Shown: positions 20,863 to 29,163, counted from the first letter of the stretch. The stretch: DNA of 64,000 nt from JAGVSR01 sp963825555 (GCA_963825555.1 CAWGTZ010000029.1:46925-110924), one strand, 5' to 3'. A program made the numbers and translations. Notes: generated by a model not told the origin, from the sequence alone.

Positions 20863-21480
20863 GGTTTCCTCCATTTTCCGCTTATTCGTGCCGGTCTTGT
20901 TGAACCGGCAGCGGTTCCGAGGCGCAGCAAAGGGCGCTGTCGCGCACCCCCGCGCCTCTTCATGGAGCGCGACGCTTCATGCTCGCTCCATGCGCGGCGG
21001 CTGGCAAGCCCTTCTCACGCGATCGTGCGGTTAGACCGCCTTTTTTCCATGAGGCCACAGCGGCGCCATGGCACGGGATGAGCCGCGATTTGGACGCTTA
21101 CCGCGCAAGAGCCTGCCTCGCCCGCGTCACGCATGCCTGTTTTTCCAAGAGGCGATAAGGCAGATGTTGCCAACTTAAAGCTTGCGCGCGCATCAAAAGT
21201 TCCTGGTCGCGCGGCTTCGCCGCTTTCAAGTCGCGCGGCTTCGCCGCGACGCAACGAAAACCAGCCAAAACAGCCGCATTTCATCTTGCGGCGCAATGTA
21301 TTGTGACGGATCTGCGAATGGGATTATTGCGGCGCAAAACAAATTCCTCCCCGGAGAAAGCAATTCGAAAGAAATTCTGTTGTTTAATCTTGACGTAACG
21401 GGTGACTGCACCAACTATGCTTTCAAGCTCTTTCGTGAGCCTAGCCCGGCAGATAGGTAGCTTGAAGCGCATACGTGGTG
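20863..21480. other. Long gap with hairpins and a GC-rich direct repeat
   Basis: No convincing gene is seen here. It holds a 7-bp hairpin (TGCCGGT/ACCGGCA, 20889-20910) that would lie in the EF-G-like mRNA leader. A 9-bp hairpin and an intrinsic terminator at 20961-21046 are listed separately. Two copies of GTCGCGCGGCTTCGCCGC lie at 21206-21223 and 21230-21247, each with a small GCGGC-TTC-GCCGC stem. From about 21290 the sequence becomes markedly more AT-rich, as promoter regions do. Confidence 0.5.
20961..21046 (+). ncRNA. Possible structured RNA ending in an intrinsic terminator
   Basis: A 9-bp perfect stem (CATGGAGCG 20961-20969 / CGCTCCATG 20984-20992) precedes a terminator-like hairpin GCGGT-TAG-ACCGC (21027-21039) followed by C and six T residues (21041-21046). 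No gene on the plus strand lies upstream for this terminator to serve, because the EF-G-like gene is transcribed away from it. That suggests a short independent transcript. No clear promoter or family match was found, so this is tentative. Confidence 0.3.
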
Positions 21481-21777
21481 ATGGCTCATACCCGGTGGTT
21501 TGTATCGCGTAACGGGATCTGGAGTGTCATGACGGACGACCGATTGATGTTGGCAGCCCGGGCTGCGGGATATTCGATGATCCCGCCGCAGGAAGTTTGT
21601 GACGGCGATACCGGGATGGACTCCTGCGCCAACTCAACGACCGTAGACTTTTACGGGACGGACGCTTCCTACCTGGCGAAATTGCGCTCCTATTTTTCGA
21701 TGGTCTCCGCCGGCGGTCACGCTACCGCCCTGCGTGGCGCCGTCGCCAATTGGTTGCACAGCCGCGCGCACGCCTGA
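21481..21777 (+). CDS. Possible small hypothetical protein
   Basis: A 98-residue open frame beginning MAHTRWFVSRNGIWSV; two in-frame GTG codons just upstream could also start it. It has no signal peptide, membrane helix or recognisable domain. Codon use is only moderately biased to G/C at third positions and no strong ribosome-binding site is seen. It may be a real gene, because a terminator lies 112 bp downstream on the same strand and no other gene would use it. Confidence 0.35.
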   Translation: MAHTRWFVSRNGIWSVMTDDRLMLAARAAGYSMIPPQEVCDGDTGMDSCANSTTVDFYGTDASYLAKLRSYFSMVSAGGHATALRGAVANWLHSRAHA

Positions 21778-21889
21778 AATCGGCCTCTTCAATCTGAAAA
21801 TTGATCCGTCGAAGATCCAATTCGGATCCAAAGGCGTTGATCCTTGGCGGGCGCGCATAGATGCTTGCGGCCCACGACGCCGGCAAACC

Positions 21890-21913
21890 GCCGTCGGCGC
21901 CGACGGCTTTTTT
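21890..21913 (+). terminator. Intrinsic terminator just upstream of the cytochrome c' gene
   Basis: An 18-bp palindrome GCCGTCGGCGCCGACGGC (21890-21907) is followed directly by six T residues. It stands only about 31 bp before the cytochrome c' start codon. It either ends the transcript of the small upstream frame or acts as an attenuator in the cytochrome c' leader. Confidence 0.75.
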
Positions 21914-21944
21914 GAGTTCCGCTCTCACCGTGGAGACCGTGCCC

Positions 21945-22385
21945 ATGCTTCGAACTGGTCTGATCTGCGCTTCCCTCGTCCTCTTCTCCGCCGGAGTCCT
22001 CGCCCAGAACACCGCCGTAATCAAGGAGCGGAAGGATCACTTCAAGGCCATGGCCGACGCCGCCAAGCCGACAGGCGCCATGATGAAAGGCGAAGCAGAC
22101 TTCGATCTGGCCGCTGTCAAGAACGCCATTAAAGTCTTCCAGGAAAAGGCTCCGCTCCTGTCTCCGCTCTTTCCCGACGACAGCAAGGAGGGCGAGAAGA
22201 CCCGCGCGCTGCCCGCCATTTGGGAGAACAAGGCGGATTTCGAAGAGCGCTTCAAGAAGCTCGCAGATGCCGCCAAGGCCGCGGAAACCTCCATCACGGA
22301 CGAGGACAGCTTCCAGGACGTCTGGGGTGACGTGGTGGGCAACTGCGGCGGCTGCCACAAGAAGTACCGCCAGCCGGACAAGTGA
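21945..22385 (+). CDS. Cytochrome c' (periplasmic)
   Basis: A 146-residue protein with a signal peptide (LRTGLICASLVLFSAGVLAQ) and a four-helix-bundle body. The C-terminal heme-c site is CGGCHKKYR, with the CxxCHxxYR ending typical of cytochrome c'. These proteins bind NO and CO at a five-coordinate heme and are linked to nitric-oxide tolerance or electron storage. A GGAG ten bases upstream supports the ATG at 21945; the frame extends to 21861 without a domain match. The stop overlaps the start of the cytochrome b561-like gene. Confidence 0.93.
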   Translation: MLRTGLICASLVLFSAGVLAQNTAVIKERKDHFKAMADAAKPTGAMMKGEADFDLAAVKNAIKVFQEKAPLLSPLFPDDSKEGEKTRALPAIWENKADFEERFKKLADAAKAAETSITDEDSFQDVWGDVVGNCGGCHKKYRQPDK

Positions 22386-23104
22386 ACTTCGCCGTGAGTG
22401 AAGCACGCGTTCCCGCCTGGGATTTGCCGACCCGCTTGTTTCACTGGATGCTCGTTGTCCTCGTCGTATCGGCCTGGATCAGCGTCGAGTTCTCCGAAGA
22501 GATTGGAGACGCGCGCCTAAAGTGGCACCGATGGAACGGCCTCGCGGTGTTGACGCTCGTCGTCTGGCGCATTCTGTGGGGCGTTTCCGGCCCAACAAAT
22601 GCGCGCTTCTCTCATTTTGTTCGCGGGCCGGCGGCGGTCATGGACTACGCTCGCGATCTGGTGCGCGGAACACCTCGCCGCTTCCTCGGCCACAACCCAC
22701 TCGGGGCCCTGATGGTCCTGGCCCTTCTGGCATGCGTCGGCGCGATCGGTTCGCTTGGTCTCTTCGCGGTCGAGCACAATGATCTGGCAACGGGCCCGCT
22801 GTACCGGCTGGCCGGAAACGAGGTTGCCAAGGTGGCGACCAGTTGGCACCGGTTTCTCTTTGAGCCCGTTCTGATCGCCCTGGTGGCGCTCCATATCGTC
22901 GCCAACGTGCTCTATGGGTTCGTCAAGAAGGAGCCGCTTATCCCGGCAATGATCACGGGGGCCAAGCCGCCGGGGGACTACGAGGACGTGCCCCCCCTTG
23001 CGCCACCGCTCTCACGCCCGCTCTTGCGTGCGGTCCTTTGCCTTGCCGCAGCGACTCTCTTGGTATTCGGCGGGATACTGGCTCTCGGCGGGCGGCTGCC
23101 CTAG
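22382..23104 (+). CDS. Cytochrome b561-type membrane protein
   Basis: A 240-residue diheme cytochrome b domain protein with four main membrane helices and the heme-ligand His positions in PTRLFHWMLV, RLKWHRWNG, VATSWHRFLF and VALHIVANVLYGFVKKEPL. Proteins of this family reduce or oxidise a periplasmic cytochrome c using membrane quinol. It starts at a GTG that overlaps the cytochrome c' stop (GTGA), so translation is coupled and the cytochrome c' is the likely redox partner. Confidence 0.9.
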   Translation: MNFAVSEARVPAWDLPTRLFHWMLVVLVVSAWISVEFSEEIGDARLKWHRWNGLAVLTLVVWRILWGVSGPTNARFSHFVRGPAAVMDYARDLVRGTPRRFLGHNPLGALMVLALLACVGAIGSLGLFAVEHNDLATGPLYRLAGNEVAKVATSWHRFLFEPVLIALVALHIVANVLYGFVKKEPLIPAMITGAKPPGDYEDVPPLAPPLSRPLLRAVLCLAAATLLVFGGILALGGRLP

Positions 23105-23265
23105 CCCCCAGGACACGGACTTGAGAAGCGAGATCTAGTTCGCGCCACCCGTCAAAACTCCGGCCCCGCAGGACAACACCGATCGAAAACAGAAAAGTCC
23201 AAAAGAGGCCTATCCGTGCAATGACAGACTGGCCGGCCCGCCAATCCACCAAATTTCGAATCAGC

Positions 23266-23307
23266 TTGATTTACGTCAAGAGCTTTTGCTTAGAACCCTC
23301 CTAAATA
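23266..23307 (+). promoter_or_regulatory. FixK/FNR-type promoter
   Basis: TTGATTTACGTCAA at 23266-23279, inside a longer CTTGAT-TTAC-GTCAAG palindrome, fits the TTGA-N6-TCAA operator of Crp/FNR-family regulators such as FixK. A -10-like TAAATA lies at 23302-23307. Its centre is 32 bp from the operator centre, the spacing expected when the regulator sits at -41.5 (class II activation). The predicted start is near 23313. Confidence 0.6.
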
Positions 23308-23312
23308 AAACC

Positions 23313-23433
23313 ATATGCCGCGTTGCTCCCACCCCCCTGTCCAGCACGCGTGCATCAGGGACAGTTCCTTCCCTCCCCCGGTGGAACTGCAACCGCAAGA
23401 AGCCCTCGGCAAAACCGGGGGTTTCTTTCTTTT
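23313..23433 (+). ncRNA. Candidate FixK/FNR-controlled trans-acting small RNA
   Basis: The roughly 120-nt span between the FixK-type promoter and a strong terminator has no convincing coding frame. It can fold a first stem CTGTCC/GGACAG (23337-23342 with 23359-23364) and a second 7-bp stem CAGTTCC/GGAACTG (23362-23368 with 23383-23389). The two share three bases and so compete. The second stem's 14-nt loop contains CCCTCCCCC, complementary to Shine-Dalgarno sequences. Several alphaproteobacterial sRNAs use such C-rich anti-SD loops. An alternative is a leader/attenuator for the parA-like gene that begins 190 bp after the terminator. Confidence 0.5.
23400..23433 (+). terminator. Strong intrinsic terminator of the candidate small RNA
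   Basis: AAGCCCTCGG pairs with CCGGGGGTTT over ten positions, two of them G-U, around a CAAAA loop. It is followed by CTTTCTTTT. The plus strand is the functional orientation. Confidence 0.8.
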
Positions 23434-23623
23434 GGCAGCACCTTTCCCGCACATCCATCGAAGCCGGCATCCCCACGCTTCCCCGCGGCACGCCGGGCTA
23501 AGCCATGCCAAACTCGAAATATGAGAATGAAAATTAATCATTCCCCTCAAGGCATGAGCAGATAAGATAATTTCTCTAATCCAGGCCATTGTGCGCAAAT
23601 GATTTGAAGTCAGATCATCCGTT

Positions 23624-24496
23624 ATGAAGCAAAACGCGATCGCGGTGATGAACACCAAGGGCGGCGTGGGCAAATCCACGATTGTCCTCGGCCTCGCCGA
23701 AACCCTCTCGGCCGACCATCATTTGAATGTGCTGGTCATCGACAGCGACGCGCAGGCGAGCATCAGCTACATGCTGGCCGGCCCGAAGCGCCTCACAGAC
23801 GTGCAAACGGAGGGCCGCACGCTGGTGGGCCTCCTCGACGAATACGTCGTCAAGCAGCGCTCCGCAGACTGGCGTGACTATGTGATGAGCGGCGTCTCAG
23901 ACGTAGACGACGCCCGATCTGTCTACCTGCTGCCCGGCGACACCGAACTCACGCTGTTTGAAAGAGCGGTATCCAAGGGAGGCGCCGAACCGGCGCTTCG
24001 CCGCGCGGTCTCCGTTCTTCTCGACGAGTTGCGATCCGTATTCGACGTCGTTCTTATCGACTGTCCGCCTGGCCTATCGGTCGTGACGGAAAGCTGGCTG
24101 CGGGAGTCGGATTATCATCTTTCTCCTACGCGCCCCGACTTCATCTCCGCCTGCGGCCTCGCCTTCTTTCGCCGCTTCAAGCAGCGCAATCCGGAGATGG
24201 GATTTGCCGATAACATCGGTCTCCTCGTCACCATGAAGGATCCCCGATCGCAGGTGGAAGCCGAGTTTGAACGCTGGTTGCGGTCGGACTCGTCGAACAA
24301 CTGTTTCGAGACCACCATACCCCGCTCCCACGCGATGCAGTTCGCAGCAACATATACTTCGGAGATCCGCTCGTTTCACGCCAAGTATCCCGCTGAAGCG
24401 GGCCACGCCATGCGCCGCCTGACCCGTGAGGTCCTCGACCGGCTCTCCGAACAGGCACAGAGCGAATTGAAGCCGGCCACTCCGGGATGGAACTGA
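23624..24496 (+). CDS. Orphan ParA/Soj-family ATPase
   Basis: A 290-residue deviant Walker-A ATPase: KGGVGKST at the N-terminus (AIAVMNTKGGVGKSTIVLGLAE), then VLVIDSDAQASISYM and the Walker B-like VVLIDCPPGLS. ParA ATPases position DNA or protein cargo on the nucleoid. No parB, centromere-like repeat or replication gene lies nearby, so this is probably not a plasmid or chromosome partition locus. It is more likely a cargo-positioning ATPase of unknown partner. The next gene downstream encodes a GH3-family enzyme. Confidence 0.85.
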   Translation: MKQNAIAVMNTKGGVGKSTIVLGLAETLSADHHLNVLVIDSDAQASISYMLAGPKRLTDVQTEGRTLVGLLDEYVVKQRSADWRDYVMSGVSDVDDARSVYLLPGDTELTLFERAVSKGGAEPALRRAVSVLLDELRSVFDVVLIDCPPGLSVVTESWLRESDYHLSPTRPDFISACGLAFFRRFKQRNPEMGFADNIGLLVTMKDPRSQVEAEFERWLRSDSSNNCFETTIPRSHAMQFAATYTSEIRSFHAKYPAEAGHAMRRLTREVLDRLSEQAQSELKPATPGWN

Positions 24497-24791
24497 GGCC
24501 GCGCCACCCCAACCAAAAGCAAAGCTTCAACGGGTTCCCATGCGACGGCGAGTTTCACGCACCGTTCAGCCTTGCTCAATTCTGAGCGACATTAGGATGC
24601 GAAATCCACAGTGCTGAGCATATTCCATAGAAACTCATGTCCGCCTACGTTTGCACTCTTCTGCAAGATATTCGGCGTCACCTCATTTCCAATTTTTACC
24701 TTTTTTGAGCGGCGACAATCGTTTGATTGCCCGCAAGTATTGCTGCATCATTATTTTGAGGGGGCTTAAAGGTCGCGATCGAGGCCCCACC

Positions 24792-26513
24792 ATGCGTGAT
24801 GCCATAGTCTCCTATCTTGGCCACAAACTCATTCTTCCCTTCTATCAGGCCCAGTATCGCCAGTTCATGGCCAGCCTGGATGAGGCGACCGATCTCCGGC
24901 GGGAGTTCCTCTTGGATCTGGTACGGCGCAGCCGCCAGACGGCATTCGGGGAGCGCCACGACTTTTCCTCCATTCACTCGATCGAAGATTTTCGAAAAGC
25001 CGTCCCGATCGGGGATTATTTGGACTTGGAACCCTACATCGCGCGCGTCGCGGCGGGCGAACAGACCGCAATCCTTCCGGGTGACGAAAAAATCCTGGCC
25101 TTCGCATGCACCACGGGAACGACGGGCGTCCCCAAGCTTCTGCCGGTCACGCGCAGATGGCTCGACAGCTATCAACGCTGGTGGCGGATGTGGGGGGCGA
25201 AGGCGGTCACCGACCACCCGGGAAGCGCAACCAAGAGGAAACGCTGGCTTCAGATCTCCGGGCCCCTGCACATCGACAAAACGCCGAGCGGTCACGCGAT
25301 CGGAATGGTCAGCGCCATATCCGCCCGCTACCAGAACCCCATCTTTCAGCTCTTCTATTGCGTGCCTTACCAGATCGGGGATCTCGCCATTCCCGAACTG
25401 AGGCAGTATGCGCTGGCCCGCCTCAGCATGGCGCACAGCGTCGGCTTCATCATCACAATCACGCCGGGAAATCTCATCCATCTCGCCCAGACGGGGGATC
25501 TGCACAAGGCGGAAATCATCCGAGACATCCACGACGGCACGCTGAAAGGCCTCTCGAAGATCGCTCCAGCATCTCTGCGATCGAAGCTCTCGCGGTTGTT
25601 GCGACCGATGCCAGAGCGCGCCCGCGAGCTTGAGACAATCGTGGGGCAGCATGGCACTCTTTACCCGCGCCACTATTGGGATCTGGAACTGATCTCATGC
25701 TGGATCGCGGGCACAGTCGGATACCAGTCCAGCAATCTCGAGACGTATTACGGGGACTGCCCGGTTCGGGATATCGGTTACATCTCCACCGAGGGCCGCC
25801 ACACGATCACGACCGATGACCAGTCGGCCACGGGTATCCTGGTGCCCGGCGACAGCTTTTACGAGTTCGTGCCGGAGGATGGCTCCGAGCCGCTCCTGCC
25901 GCATGAGATCGAAAGCGGGCACAGCTACTCGGTTCTGCTGACGAGCGCGAACGGCCTGTTCCGCTACACGCTCGGCGACATCGTGCGCTGTCAGGGCCAC
26001 ATCGGCCAGTCGCCACTCGTCGAGTTCGTTCGCAAGACTTCTGATGTCTCCGATCTCGAGGGGGAAAAGATCAGCGCCGGACAGGCGATCGCCGCCGTGC
26101 AAGCGGGAGCGGCCGCGCTCGGTATCGAGGTTTCAGGATTTAGCTTCTTCGGCGAGAGGCCCGCCGACGGACGCCCGCGCTATGCCATTTTCATGGAGGT
26201 CCGGAACGTCCCGGATTTGAAGCGTGAATTGGCAGACCGGCTGTCCGCGACCATCGACGACCAATTGGTCTCCATGAACATCATGTACCGGCAAAAACGC
26301 ACCGACGGCTCCCTGCGGGCGCCACGCCTCGTGAGCCTCCCCAAGGAAACTTGGCATGCGTTTGGCGCCATCCAGAGCCGCAAGCGGCGCACCGGAGAAA
26401 GTCAATACAAACAGCCGGCGTTTCTGTCGCCAGAGCAAATGGACGAGCTTTATGCGCTTCTCGACGACCCTGACGACCAGGGACCTGCCATAACCGCGCT
26501 CGCCGGCGAATAG
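24792..26513 (+). CDS. GH3 auxin-responsive-promoter family acyl-adenylating enzyme
   Basis: A 573-residue member of the GH3 family, whose plant members conjugate hormone acids to amino acids by acyl-adenylate chemistry. Visible signatures are the ATP loop FACTTGTTGVPKLLPVT, the YQSSNLETYYGDCPVRDIGYISTEGR region, YEFVPEDG, and GLFRYTLGDIVRCQG, followed by the DLEGEKIS hinge to the C-terminal domain. The ATG at 24792 gives the family N-terminus; codons back to 24651 do not look coding. The bacterial substrate is unknown. A 295-bp AT-rich gap precedes the gene. Confidence 0.87.
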   Translation: MRDAIVSYLGHKLILPFYQAQYRQFMASLDEATDLRREFLLDLVRRSRQTAFGERHDFSSIHSIEDFRKAVPIGDYLDLEPYIARVAAGEQTAILPGDEKILAFACTTGTTGVPKLLPVTRRWLDSYQRWWRMWGAKAVTDHPGSATKRKRWLQISGPLHIDKTPSGHAIGMVSAISARYQNPIFQLFYCVPYQIGDLAIPELRQYALARLSMAHSVGFIITITPGNLIHLAQTGDLHKAEIIRDIHDGTLKGLSKIAPASLRSKLSRLLRPMPERARELETIVGQHGTLYPRHYWDLELISCWIAGTVGYQSSNLETYYGDCPVRDIGYISTEGRHTITTDDQSATGILVPGDSFYEFVPEDGSEPLLPHEIESGHSYSVLLTSANGLFRYTLGDIVRCQGHIGQSPLVEFVRKTSDVSDLEGEKISAGQAIAAVQAGAAALGIEVSGFSFFGERPADGRPRYAIFMEVRNVPDLKRELADRLSATIDDQLVSMNIMYRQKRTDGSLRAPRLVSLPKETWHAFGAIQSRKRRTGESQYKQPAFLSPEQMDELYALLDDPDDQGPAITALAGE

Positions 26514-26520
26514 CGATCCC

Positions 26521-26546
26521 GCCCGCGCTGACAACAGGCTGCGGGC
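26521..26546. other. Weak hairpin between convergent genes
   Basis: GCCCGC and GCGGGC pair over six positions around a 14-nt loop between the GH3 gene and the convergent aminotransferase. There is no U-tract on either side, so terminator function is uncertain. Confidence 0.3.
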
Positions 26547-26595
26547 AGTCAATCCGACCAGCTCACGGAAGATGAGCGGCGCGGCGTGCGCGCCC

Positions 26596-27804
26596 TTACT
26601 TGAGGTTTGAGCAGAAACGCTGGATGCGCGTGCAGGCTTCCTTGAGGCTCTCGCGCGACGCCGCATACGAGATACGGAAGGCTGGGCTTCCGGCGAACGC
26701 GGCCCCGTGCACAACCGCGACCCCTTCTTCCTCCAGGAGCGCAGTCACGAAATCCTCATCGTTCGCGATCTTCACACCCGAGGCGCTCGTCTTACCGATG
26801 GCACCTGCGCAGGACGGATAGACATAGAATGCGCCTTCCGGTTTCAGGCAGGTCAGGCCCTCCGCCTCGTTGAGCATCGAGACGACCAGATCGCGGCGTT
26901 CGACGAAACGGGCGTTGTTTGCAGCAATGAAATCCTGCGGACCGTTCAACGCTTCCACCGCGGCCCATTGAGTGATCGAGCAGGGGTTGGAGGTGGACTG
27001 GCTCTGCAGCTTGCACATCGCCTTGATGAGCGGCTCGGGACCGGCTGCATAACCCATGCGCCAGCCGGTCATGCAATAGGCCTTCGAGAGGCCGTTCATG
27101 GTGAGCGTGCGCTCGTACAGCCCCGGCTCAACTTGCGCGGCCGTGAAGAACTTCAGTCCGTCGTAGAGCAGGTGCTCGTACATGTCGTCAGTAAGAACCC
27201 AGACATGCCGGTTCTTCGGCTGCATCAGCACATCCGTCAGCGCCTTCAGCGCGTCGCGCGAGTAGGCGGCGCCTGTCGGGTTCGACGGCGCATTGAAGAT
27301 GAACCACTTGGTTTTTGGCGTGATTGCCGCGTCGAGCACTTCTGGACGCAGACGGAAGCCATCTTCCATCGTCGTCTCGGCGAATACGGGCGTGCCGCCG
27401 CCGAGGAGAACCACGTCCGCATAAGAAACCCAGCAAGGGGCGGGCAGCACGACCTCGTCGCCCGGATTGAGGGTCGCCAGCAGAGCATTATAGAGTACCT
27501 GTTTGCCGCCCGTGCCCACGGAGACCTGCGATGGCTTGTAGTCGAGCCCGTTCTCTCGCTTGAACTTGGCACAGATGGCCGCCTTCAACTCAGGGATACC
27601 ATCGACGTCCGTATACTTGGTCTTGCCCTCGTCCAGGGCACGCTTGGCGGCGTCCTTGATGTTCTGAGGCGTATCGAAGTCGGGTTCGCCCGCCGAAAGC
27701 GAGATGATATCCCGCCCCTGGGCCTTCAGCTGCCGCGCCTTGGTCGAGACGGCGATGGTGGCGGACGGCTGAATACGGTTCAAGCTCTCGGCGAAGAAGC
27801 CCAT
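26596..27804 (-). CDS. aatA: Aspartate-type PLP-dependent aminotransferase
   Basis: A 402-residue fold-type I aminotransferase of the Ib subgroup common in alphaproteobacteria. It has LSAGEPDFDTPQNIKDAA, TGGKQVLYNAL, FNAPSNPTGAAYS, the DDMYEHLLYDG Asp/Tyr pair, the PLP-binding Lys in MNGLSKAYCMTGWRMGYAAG, and the C-terminal carboxylate-binding Arg in FRISYAAS. Aspartate or prephenate transamination is expected; the family motifs do not separate them. The gene is divergent from a small membrane-protein gene across a hairpin-rich 303-bp gap. Confidence 0.92.
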   Translation of the reverse strand: MGFFAESLNRIQPSATIAVSTKARQLKAQGRDIISLSAGEPDFDTPQNIKDAAKRALDEGKTKYTDVDGIPELKAAICAKFKRENGLDYKPSQVSVGTGGKQVLYNALLATLNPGDEVVLPAPCWVSYADVVLLGGGTPVFAETTMEDGFRLRPEVLDAAITPKTKWFIFNAPSNPTGAAYSRDALKALTDVLMQPKNRHVWVLTDDMYEHLLYDGLKFFTAAQVEPGLYERTLTMNGLSKAYCMTGWRMGYAAGPEPLIKAMCKLQSQSTSNPCSITQWAAVEALNGPQDFIAANNARFVERRDLVVSMLNEAEGLTCLKPEGAFYVYPSCAGAIGKTSASGVKIANDEDFVTALLEEEGVAVVHGAAFAGSPAFRISYAASRESLKEACTRIQRFCSNLK

Positions 27805-28107
27805 GGCGGCGGTCTTTCATATGGATCGCGGGACGCGACGTGCGCCCCGGAAAACGGCGCGGAAGCTACGCCGCAGTGCAGCAATCTGCAAGTCGACGTT
27901 CGCACAGGGCTCCCATGCCGCATGGTTTGATCAGCGGTAAACCGGCCGGTGGTGGAGAGAACCGGCCACACGGCCGGGAGTCCTGCCGGCCGCCCGCGCA
28001 AAGCCTTATTCCCGGCAAACCCACGCCACACGAGGAATCAGTAATCTTCCGTAGGTAATAAATCGGCAGGCGATTCGCATATGCCGCTGATGCTGATGGA
28101 GGGCAAA
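27805..28107. other. Divergent intergenic region with two GC hairpins
   Basis: No gene is seen in the 303 bp between the aminotransferase and the small membrane-protein gene. Two tandem 7-bp stems are present: GGCCGGT/ACCGGCC (27944-27967) and CGGCCGG/CCGGCCG (27971-27992). Neither has a U-tract. They could be part of an RNA leader or an operator on either side. Confidence 0.4.
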
Positions 28108-28398
28108 ATGACCGGAACTTTCCGACTCGACGCGCGCCACTTCATTTTGGATACAGTCGTTGGACTGACCATCTCGTCGCTCGCCATGCTGGCTATCGTT
28201 GGCGGCAGTTCGCCCGCCGGCGCCGTTGAAACGACCATCCTGACGTTCGCCGAGGACCGCTGGCTGCCTCTGCTTCTCATCCTTGGGCTGTTGTCCACGT
28301 TCCTGGCTTTCAACCTTGCCTTGTATCGTCACTTGAAACGGGTGTACGCAGAGGACAAGCCGCGCCACCGCCGATCTGGCCAGCCACCCAAGCCGTAA
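28108..28398 (+). CDS. Small two-helix membrane protein of unknown function
   Basis: A 96-residue protein with two predicted membrane helices (FILDTVVGLTISSLAMLAIVGG and WLPLLLILGLLSTFLAFNLALY) and a basic C-terminal tail (RHLKRVYAEDKPRHRRSGQ) likely in the cytoplasm. The start is the ATG at 28108, which has GGAGGG four bases upstream; the ATG at 28081 has no such site. I recognise no family. Confidence 0.7.
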   Translation: MTGTFRLDARHFILDTVVGLTISSLAMLAIVGGSSPAGAVETTILTFAEDRWLPLLLILGLLSTFLAFNLALYRHLKRVYAEDKPRHRRSGQPPKP

Positions 28399-28477
28399 AA
28401 AATTACAGCGCCAGAATTTGGCTTTTGGCCCTCGCCGGGCTATATGAGGGCACGTTATCCCGAGGGACGGTGAAGCC

Positions 28478-29014
28478 ATGATCACCAAGTCTGCCAAACG
28501 TTTGACCCCCGTGCTGACCTTGCTCGCTCCCGGGCTGGTGCTTTTTGGTGCGGTCATGATCCTTGATCCGGGCACCCAACTTGAGCGCGAACTCAACTCT
28601 GCGGCCCTGGCCCAATCGCGGATTTTTGCCGAGGCGGCGGTTCCGGAAGCTACGCCTGCGCGTCCGGTCTTGGCAGCCAAGTCGCCGGAAGAGGGTACGG
28701 AAGCCTTCTGGCTAACTCGCGCTCCCGCCAGTGAAGGCGTGGCGCGGGTCGCCTGGACCGCCCCGGTGGCCCCGGGCGACCGGATCGTTGTGAATTTCGG
28801 CGCCTATGACCGCCAGGTCTTGGAAGTGGTCGCGATCGCCGAGGATGATGCTCGGTCTGAGGCCACGCGCATCGACACGGGAGCCTCCGACGCGCCGCGC
28901 TTCGTGCTGACCTGCCGGAAGGTTTCCAGCCCCGATGCGTCGCTGGTCCGTCTCACCGTCGATCCAGACGGCCGCGGGATCACGATGGTGGATACGGGCA
29001 ACCGCAGCCTGTGA
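28478..29014 (+). CDS. Membrane-anchored or exported hypothetical protein
   Basis: A 178-residue protein with one N-terminal hydrophobic segment (LTPVLTLLAPGLVLFGAVMIL), an Ala/Pro-rich linker, and a roughly 110-residue globular part that looks beta-rich (GDRIVVNFGAYDRQVLEVVAIAEDD). I do not recognise the domain. GAGGGACGG precedes the ATG. It lies between two small membrane-protein genes on the same strand, and the three may form a group. Confidence 0.7.
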   Translation: MITKSAKRLTPVLTLLAPGLVLFGAVMILDPGTQLERELNSAALAQSRIFAEAAVPEATPARPVLAAKSPEEGTEAFWLTRAPASEGVARVAWTAPVAPGDRIVVNFGAYDRQVLEVVAIAEDDARSEATRIDTGASDAPRFVLTCRKVSSPDASLVRLTVDPDGRGITMVDTGNRSL

Positions 29015-29163
29015 TCGGCTCAGCGCTTTACCTGACCTGATCGGGCTCGCGGGACCAGTCTCCATCCTGTTGGGATTGCGTTCTACGGGCCGTGCACCCT
29101 ATTGTCTGCTCCTGGGGGTAGCCTGAGCTTTATGAAATCGCGTCCGCATGCCGGGGGAGTTCC

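Noticed and set aside
21390..21421. Sigma70-like promoter (TTGACG ... TATGCT) before the small frame at 21481
   Set aside because: The spacer is 20 bp, outside the functional 16-18 bp range, and the -10 match is poor.
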